NCBI GenBank assembly: GCA_013822125.1
Contig: PNJY01000006.1
Location: 1-57,351 of the forward strand
Source: Erythrobacter sp.
GTDB lineage: Bacteria; Pseudomonadota; Alphaproteobacteria; Sphingomonadales; Sphingomonadaceae
Direction: 5' to 3'
Length of the DNA: 57,351 nt
Under the pieces are notes generated by a model. It was not told where the DNA came from, ran no database searches, and worked only from the letters and a program-made list of their open reading frames with translations. The stretch's first letter is position 1. Each line of letters begins with the position of its first letter. This document shows positions 53,505 to 57,351 of this stretch, one piece after another. The position numbers and the translations under genes were made by a program.

Positions 53505-53566
53505 GATCGGCTCCCTGCGCGTGCCATTTGATCATGCCCGACTGGGGAATTGCAGCCGACATAATC

Positions 53567-53580
53567 TTGACCTGGATCAA
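53567..53580. promoter_or_regulatory. FNR/DNR-type box upstream of narK
   Basis: TTGAC-ctgg-ATCAA: one base from the consensus TTGAT-N4-ATCAA. Its centre is about 69 bases upstream of the narK ATG. If it acts at -41.5, the transcript would start near 53532 and have a short leader containing GGGAG. Confidence 0.75.
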
Positions 53581-53659
53581 AAACCCAGGCGCATTGTAGG
53601 CAAATTGATTGTGGCCTGATCAGGTGCAACGAACAAGCCGAAATTGATCAAGGCAGTGA

Positions 53660-53673
53660 TTGATATGAATCAA
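53660..53673. promoter_or_regulatory. FNR/DNR-type box upstream of the Crp/Fnr regulator gene
   Basis: TTGAT-atga-ATCAA, a perfect consensus palindrome, 37 bases upstream of the regulator's ATG. Because it is so close to the start codon it may mediate autoregulation. It could also act as a second, distal site for narK. Confidence 0.8.
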
Positions 53674-53710
53674 TTGATCGGCTAGCCACTGGTTATAGTC
53701 AGCAGGAGTG

Positions 53711-54415
53711 ATGAATTTCGTGCGAATCGGCGAAAAGCCTGAAATTGCCCGTCTCCCCCTGTTCCGCGACATGGACGACGGCAAACGCGAACGAATCTTT
53801 TCGGGTTCCTTCCTGCAGGTCTTCCCGCCGCAACTGACTCTATTCACGGCAGGGCAGCAGTCGGATTTTCTCTATGTACTTGTGGACGGTCTGGTCGAGC
53901 TTTACGCGGTGAGCGCCGGGCGAGAGACGACCATGCGGATCGTCGAGCCGGTGACAAGCTTCATCCTTGCAGCGGTGGTAACCGACATGCCGTTCCTGAT
54001 GTCGGCCAGAACGCTGGTTTCATCGCGCATCCTGCTGGTACCCGCCGCGCTGATGCGCGAGGTGATCAAACACGATGCAGCCTTGATGCAGGCGACCATG
54101 CAGGAACTGGCTGTGGGCTATCGCGGGCTCGTCCGCGCGCTTACCGACATGAAGCTGCGTCAGTCGGCCGAACGCCTTGGCAATTACCTGCTGGAACAAA
54201 GCGCCAAGCGGGGAAACCCTGAAGCATTCGAGCTCAAAGGCGAAAAACGCGTGCTCGCCTCGCTTCTGGGCATGACGCCGGAAAACCTATCGCGCGCATT
54301 CGGGGTGCTGCGGGGTCATGGGCTGAGCATCAATGGCGCGAAAATCAGCGTGACCGATCACGATCGTCTGGCACGGTTCAGCAGGCCCGATCCGGTCCCG
54401 CCCGATCCGCTGTGA
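53711..54415 (+). CDS. Crp/Fnr family transcriptional regulator without cysteines (DNR/NarR-like)
   Basis: 234 residues from the ATG at 53711; GTG at 53708 or 53720 are also possible (AGGAG at 53704-53708). The N-terminal cyclic-nucleotide-binding-like beta barrel has LFTAGQQSDFLYVLVDGLVELY. The dimerisation helix follows, then the winged helix with the recognition segment LASLLGMTPENLSRAF. Its E--SR pattern is the one that reads TTGAT half-sites in FNR. There is no cysteine anywhere in the protein, so it cannot hold the FNR [4Fe-4S] cluster; it probably senses nitric oxide or nitrite as in DNR/NarR/NnrR. Divergent from narK. Confidence 0.9.
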   Translation: MNFVRIGEKPEIARLPLFRDMDDGKRERIFSGSFLQVFPPQLTLFTAGQQSDFLYVLVDGLVELYAVSAGRETTMRIVEPVTSFILAAVVTDMPFLMSARTLVSSRILLVPAALMREVIKHDAALMQATMQELAVGYRGLVRALTDMKLRQSAERLGNYLLEQSAKRGNPEAFELKGEKRVLASLLGMTPENLSRAFGVLRGHGLSINGAKISVTDHDRLARFSRPDPVPPDPL

Positions 54416-54428
54416 TCGGGCGACCGCG

Positions 54429-55640
54429 TCAGAACTTCGCTTCGAGCGAGAACCATGCCTTCGTAGTATCGGTGGCGAAGGCCGACGCATCGTAGTGCGC
54501 GAACTTGACCAACGCGGTCACTCGCTGGTCGATCGGATAGCTGGCCTGCGCGTTCCATTCGCTGCCGTAATCGACCGAACCCAGCGTCGAATTGAAATCG
54601 TGCCACATAGCTCGGAGCGCCAAACCCTTCAGCGGGCCCCCGCCAAACCTGTAGCCAGCATCGAGATAGAGATCGCGCAAGCCATTGGCGGGCGTGACCA
54701 GGAACTTGTCGGCCCAGCCGTTGAAAGCGTGGAGCGTCGCCAGTGGAGTCTGCAAGGCGGCGCTGCCGTTGCCCTCGAGCCGTTCGAGGCCAGCCTTGAC
54801 GCTGAACCCCCTCAGGGCGATTCCCGGTTCCAGCATCAGGTAATCGAGCGCGAAATCCTGCGGATTTGCGGCATGGTCCTTCTGGCGCGCATATTCGCCC
54901 GCGTAGAGCAACTTCACCCCCTGACCGAGCGCCTGTTCGCCGACCATGCGCGCGCCGACCGTCTGCGAGGAACTTGCAGCAGCGGCAGGGATGTCGAACC
55001 AATAACCATAGGCGGAAACCGTCCCCAGCCCGGCAATGGCGTAACTGCCCCTGACACCGTGAATATCGGTGTCGTGCCAGATGCCCTGCGGCGAATCCGG
55101 CCCGAACACCCGGTTGACCCGCCAGCTGTAAAGATAGTCCACCGTTGCGCTCTTGACCGGGCGGAACGTAACGCGCGCGGCGTCGAGCGTCTGGTCGTTC
55201 TGGCGCCAGCCGACCGAGCCGAACCAGCGCTGATTGTCGAGGTTGACGGCCTGCCGCCCCGCGACTGCCTCGATCGCAGCGTCGGGCCTCCAGCGAACAA
55301 AGGCCTGGTTGAGCAGTACGTCGGACGGGTCGGCAACCACCGGAAATGCGGTGCGACCGTTGACGGTATCGTTGAAATCGCGCGGTCCCGCCCGCACGAT
55401 CGCCTCGCCTTCCAAGACCGCACTCAGCCCGTGGAATTCCGCCGTCCTGATCCCAGCTCTTACCCTGATCGTCGAGGCGGTGGCGTCTTCAGGCAAACCG
55501 TCCTGATCGACCAGCTCAAGCCGATAACGGATATCGGCATAGGGCGTGATAGCGGGCTTCTCCGCCTCTTGCGCCAGCGCAGGGCTGGGAATCGCGAGTG
55601 CCAGCGCAATCAGGGCGAATCGGGTGCTTGCTTGATTCAT
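54429..55640 (-). CDS. Outer-membrane porin of the alginate-export family
   Basis: 403 residues from the ATG at 55640 with a signal peptide (MNQASTRFALIALALAIPSPALA). The mature chain is a beta-barrel with aromatic girdle and alternating pattern: ITPYADIRYRLELVDQDG, AFVRWRPDAAIEAVAGRQAVNLDNQRW, YGYWFDIP, ending with a terminal Phe (AWFSLEAKF), the Bam recognition signal. These features match Alginate_exp-type proteins. Substrate unknown; its neighbours suggest nitrate or nitrite passage. The gene converges with the regulator gene (13 bases) and is divergent from the NnrS-like gene across an FNR box. Confidence 0.82.
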   Translation of the reverse strand: MNQASTRFALIALALAIPSPALAQEAEKPAITPYADIRYRLELVDQDGLPEDATASTIRVRAGIRTAEFHGLSAVLEGEAIVRAGPRDFNDTVNGRTAFPVVADPSDVLLNQAFVRWRPDAAIEAVAGRQAVNLDNQRWFGSVGWRQNDQTLDAARVTFRPVKSATVDYLYSWRVNRVFGPDSPQGIWHDTDIHGVRGSYAIAGLGTVSAYGYWFDIPAAAASSSQTVGARMVGEQALGQGVKLLYAGEYARQKDHAANPQDFALDYLMLEPGIALRGFSVKAGLERLEGNGSAALQTPLATLHAFNGWADKFLVTPANGLRDLYLDAGYRFGGGPLKGLALRAMWHDFNSTLGSVDYGSEWNAQASYPIDQRVTALVKFAHYDASAFATDTTKAWFSLEAKF

Positions 55641-55673
55641 GTTGGCAGAATAGCCTTTCTCTTGCACCTGGAC

Positions 55674-55687
55674 TTGATCTTGATCAA
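55674..55687. promoter_or_regulatory. FNR/DNR-type box between the porin and NnrS-like genes
   Basis: TTGAT-cttg-ATCAA, a perfect consensus. Its centre is about 74 bases before the NnrS-like ATG, a normal activating distance, and about 40 bases before the porin ATG, which is tighter. It may serve both directions. Confidence 0.82.
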
Positions 55688-55754
55688 AAATGTGAAGCAA
55701 CCAAAGCGAAGGTACCAATCCTATGCCGATCGACGAGTTGACGCGAGCGCCGCA

Positions 55755-56954
55755 ATGACCAGCTCTGCAATCCTGCTGGCCGCGCCGCACCGGATGCCCT
55801 TCCTCGCAGGTTCGATCGGGCTTGGCGGGCTCGCCTGTTGGTGGCTCGTGCAACTGCTCGTGCTCCATGTTGGCGGACCAGAGCTGCCCCAGACCGACCT
55901 GCCGCCCGCACTGCTCCATGGGCCGACCATGCTCTACAGCGGGCTTGCCCCGTTCATCTTCGGCTTCCTGCTCACCGTTTTCCCGCGCTGGATCGGGCTG
56001 CCCGATCTTTCCGCGAACCACTTTGCCCCCATCGGAATGGCATTGCTGGGTGGAGTGCTGGCGCTCCAGATCGGGCTTTGGGGTGGACTTGACCGATGGG
56101 TGCAGGCCGGGTTCGCCGTGATGCTGGGCGGTTGGGCGATTGCGCTGGTGGTGTTTGCTGGCGTGCTGCGGCAGGGCGCAATCGCCGCACGTCCGCGATG
56201 CTGGCACGCCTGGTCGGCCTGGGCTGCGCTGTTGTTGGGCATTGTGGGTCTGAGCACCGCACTTGCCTTCGTGTGGACGGGCGACGCGCTATTGCTGCGT
56301 TTCGCCAACCGGATCGGTATCGGCGGCCTGCTGTTGCCGATATTCCTCACCGTCGCGCACAGAATGATACCCTTCTTCGCCGGCAACGTTGTTCAGGGAT
56401 ACGTTCGCTGGCGGCCCGATTGGCTGCTGGTGGTGCTGTGGGCTCTTCTCGCCGCTCGCCTCGGCGCAGAGCTGGCCTTGCTCGAATGGTTGCGCATTGC
56501 CGCCAATGGCGGACTGGCGGCGACAACGGCGCTGATGTGCTGGAAATGGTGGCCGCGGGCGAGCGCGCCGGGCCTGCTCAATGTGTTGATCTGGGGCTTC
56601 GCCTGGGCCCCGGCCGCTTTCACGCTCAGCGTGATTGACGCGGTGGCGATACCGATTGGACGCGGACCTGACCACGCTTTGTTGATCGGGTTTTGCGGCA
56701 GCTTGCTGATTGCCATGGTCACGCGGGTGACGCAGGGCCATTCGGGCAGGCCGCTCGCTATGTCGCCGCTCGCGTGGACTGCCTTTGCCGGGATGCAGCT
56801 GGCGGCAGTCAGCCGGGTCGTGGCCGCGCTGAAGCTGGAAAGCGGCCTCTGGCTGATAGCGGCTGCGAGCCTGTTTGCGACCGGACTGCTGCCGTGGGCG
56901 ATCCGCAACGCCGCAATCTATCTGGAGCCACGCCAGGACGGTAAGCCCGGATAA
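55755..56954 (+). CDS. NnrS-like membrane protein
   Basis: 399 residues from the ATG at 55755 (MTSSAILLAAPHRMPFLAG); no strong Shine-Dalgarno. About 10-12 membrane helices. APHRMPFLAG, the HGPTMLYSGLAPFIFGFLLTVFPRW region and VAHRMIPFFAG are the conserved NnrS family pattern with paired His-Arg-Met motifs. NnrS is a heme- and copper-containing protein that protects against nitric-oxide stress in denitrifiers. An FNR box lies upstream. Confidence 0.85.
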   Translation: MTSSAILLAAPHRMPFLAGSIGLGGLACWWLVQLLVLHVGGPELPQTDLPPALLHGPTMLYSGLAPFIFGFLLTVFPRWIGLPDLSANHFAPIGMALLGGVLALQIGLWGGLDRWVQAGFAVMLGGWAIALVVFAGVLRQGAIAARPRCWHAWSAWAALLLGIVGLSTALAFVWTGDALLLRFANRIGIGGLLLPIFLTVAHRMIPFFAGNVVQGYVRWRPDWLLVVLWALLAARLGAELALLEWLRIAANGGLAATTALMCWKWWPRASAPGLLNVLIWGFAWAPAAFTLSVIDAVAIPIGRGPDHALLIGFCGSLLIAMVTRVTQGHSGRPLAMSPLAWTAFAGMQLAAVSRVVAALKLESGLWLIAAASLFATGLLPWAIRNAAIYLEPRQDGKPG

Positions 56955-57035
56955 CAGTGCGCGGACGGCGCAAATCATTGCATTCAGGACGCTAATTGGC
57001 TGTCCACAGGATTATTCGCGGCTCAAGCAACCTAC

Positions 57036-57049
57036 TTGACATATGTCAA
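57036..57049. promoter_or_regulatory. FNR/DNR-type box upstream of nrdD
   Basis: TTGAC-atat-GTCAA, a perfect 14-bp palindrome, about 118 bases upstream of the nrdD ATG. It uses the TTGAC half-site, as does the narK box on one side. It fits the fact that nrdD is an anaerobic gene. Confidence 0.7.
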
Positions 57050-57147
57050 ATCGCAGCAACTACAATTGGTGCATCAAGCCTCCCCGCACACAAGATGTTG
57101 TGCGGTAACATGGGCTCGAGGGGAAAACCTCTCGTACCCGCCCGGCC

Positions 57148-57154
57148 AAGGAGG
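57148..57154 (+). promoter_or_regulatory. Ribosome-binding site of nrdD
   Basis: AAGGAGG, the full anti-16S consensus, six bases before the ATG at 57161. It fixes the nrdD start within a stretch where other ATGs occur. Confidence 0.85.
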
Positions 57155-57160
57155 TTCACC

Positions 57161-57351
57161 ATGATGCCCGAATTGCTGCAACTGCCCGCCCATGACCGCG
57201 CGGATGAATTGGGAGAATCGTCTGCTCCAGGGCAACACGCTCCGGCGCCGTTCAAGGGCCGCAGCGTCGATTGTTCGCAAGCGGTGGGCGAATATGTTTC
57301 GGGCGCCGACTGGCGGATCAAGGCCAATGCCAATGTCGGCTATTCGCACGC
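57161..57351 (+). CDS. nrdD: Anaerobic ribonucleoside-triphosphate reductase, N-terminal end (cut by window)
   Basis: 63 codons are visible, MMPELLQLPAHDRADELGES at the start. The end of the visible part, YVSGADWRIKANANVGYSHA, matches the start of NrdD's catalytic domain, where DWR.xxNxNxxYS is conserved. NrdD is the oxygen-sensitive glycyl-radical enzyme that makes deoxyribonucleotides without oxygen. The glycyl-radical site and any nrdG activase lie beyond the window. The AAGGAGG and FNR box support the start and the anaerobic role. Confidence 0.8.
   Translation, partial: MMPELLQLPAHDRADELGESSAPGQHAPAPFKGRSVDCSQAVGEYVSGADWRIKANANVGYSH

Noticed and set aside
53605-53623. TTGAT ... ATCAG as a further FNR box in the same gap
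   Set aside because: Spacer of nine bases instead of four and an imperfect second half-site.
53644-53651. TTGATCAA as an additional FNR box
   Set aside because: The half-sites have no four-base spacer, so one FNR dimer could not bind it as a standard site.
54495-55754. Plus-strand extension upstream of the NnrS-like ATG
   Set aside because: The extra ~420 codons are antisense to the porin gene and cross an FNR box; the membrane protein begins at MTSSAILLAAPHRMP.

Overview
This is a GC-rich chromosomal window from an alphaproteobacterium, most likely of the order Sphingomonadales (an Erythrobacter/Porphyrobacter-like organism is my best guess; no rRNA is present to test it). The clues are a C4-pathway 5-aminolevulinate synthase, a carboxyspermidine-type polyamine cluster, densely packed genes with ATGA/GTGA/TGATG overlaps, and several families of short palindromic repeats of a kind I associate with sphingomonads. 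No rRNA, tRNA, CRISPR array or classical insertion sequence was found, and no gene-free stretch exceeds about 270 bases.

Layout. 1-5611: end of a Flp pilin gene with its terminator, then on the minus strand an M48 metalloprotease lipoprotein, accA, xerD, a large secreted protein of unknown function and a 54-residue membrane protein. 5651-7362: aroK-aroB. 7375-16767 (minus): a long propionyl-CoA operon, pccB - lipoprotein - methylmalonyl-CoA epimerase - enoyl-CoA hydratase - methylmalonyl-CoA mutase - 66-aa protein - bioB - 80-aa membrane protein - pccA. It carries propionyl-CoA to succinyl-CoA and includes biotin synthase for the biotin enzyme. 16879-30522: housekeeping genes (DEAD-box helicase, reductase, gor, pgi, lepB-rnc-era, a response regulator, topA, dprA, plsY). 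30663-32835: murI and hemA. 33835-38184: ornithine/lysine decarboxylase, carboxyspermidine decarboxylase and carboxyspermidine dehydrogenase, with a 480-bp element bounded by inverted repeats and carrying a GxxExxY nuclease-fold gene lodged between the last two. 38247-43228: PLP dehydratase, two MAPEG proteins, trxB, a tyrosine phosphatase and an acyl-CoA dehydrogenase.

43286-57351 is an anaerobic nitrate-respiration region: narK(fused)-narG-narH-narJ-narI-ppiC on the minus strand, a divergent cysteine-free Crp/Fnr regulator, a porin, an NnrS-like membrane protein and the start of nrdD (anaerobic ribonucleotide reductase). Four palindromic FNR/DNR-type boxes (53567, 53660, 55674, 57036) sit in its promoter regions, so the region looks like one oxygen/nitric-oxide-responsive regulon.

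The most unusual content is the repeats. Nine copies of five palindromic families occur in 57 kb. Four copies lie inside conserved enzymes (two in pccA, one each in the mutase and carboxyspermidine decarboxylase), all in frame and without stops, adding about 20-35 residues each. The copies in the mutase and the decarboxylase encode the same peptide in the same frame and show a compensatory base-pair change. Another copy separates a 14-codon duplicate of the epimerase start from the intact gene and appears to supply its ribosome-binding site. With the GxxExxY element, these are the best candidates for something under-described.
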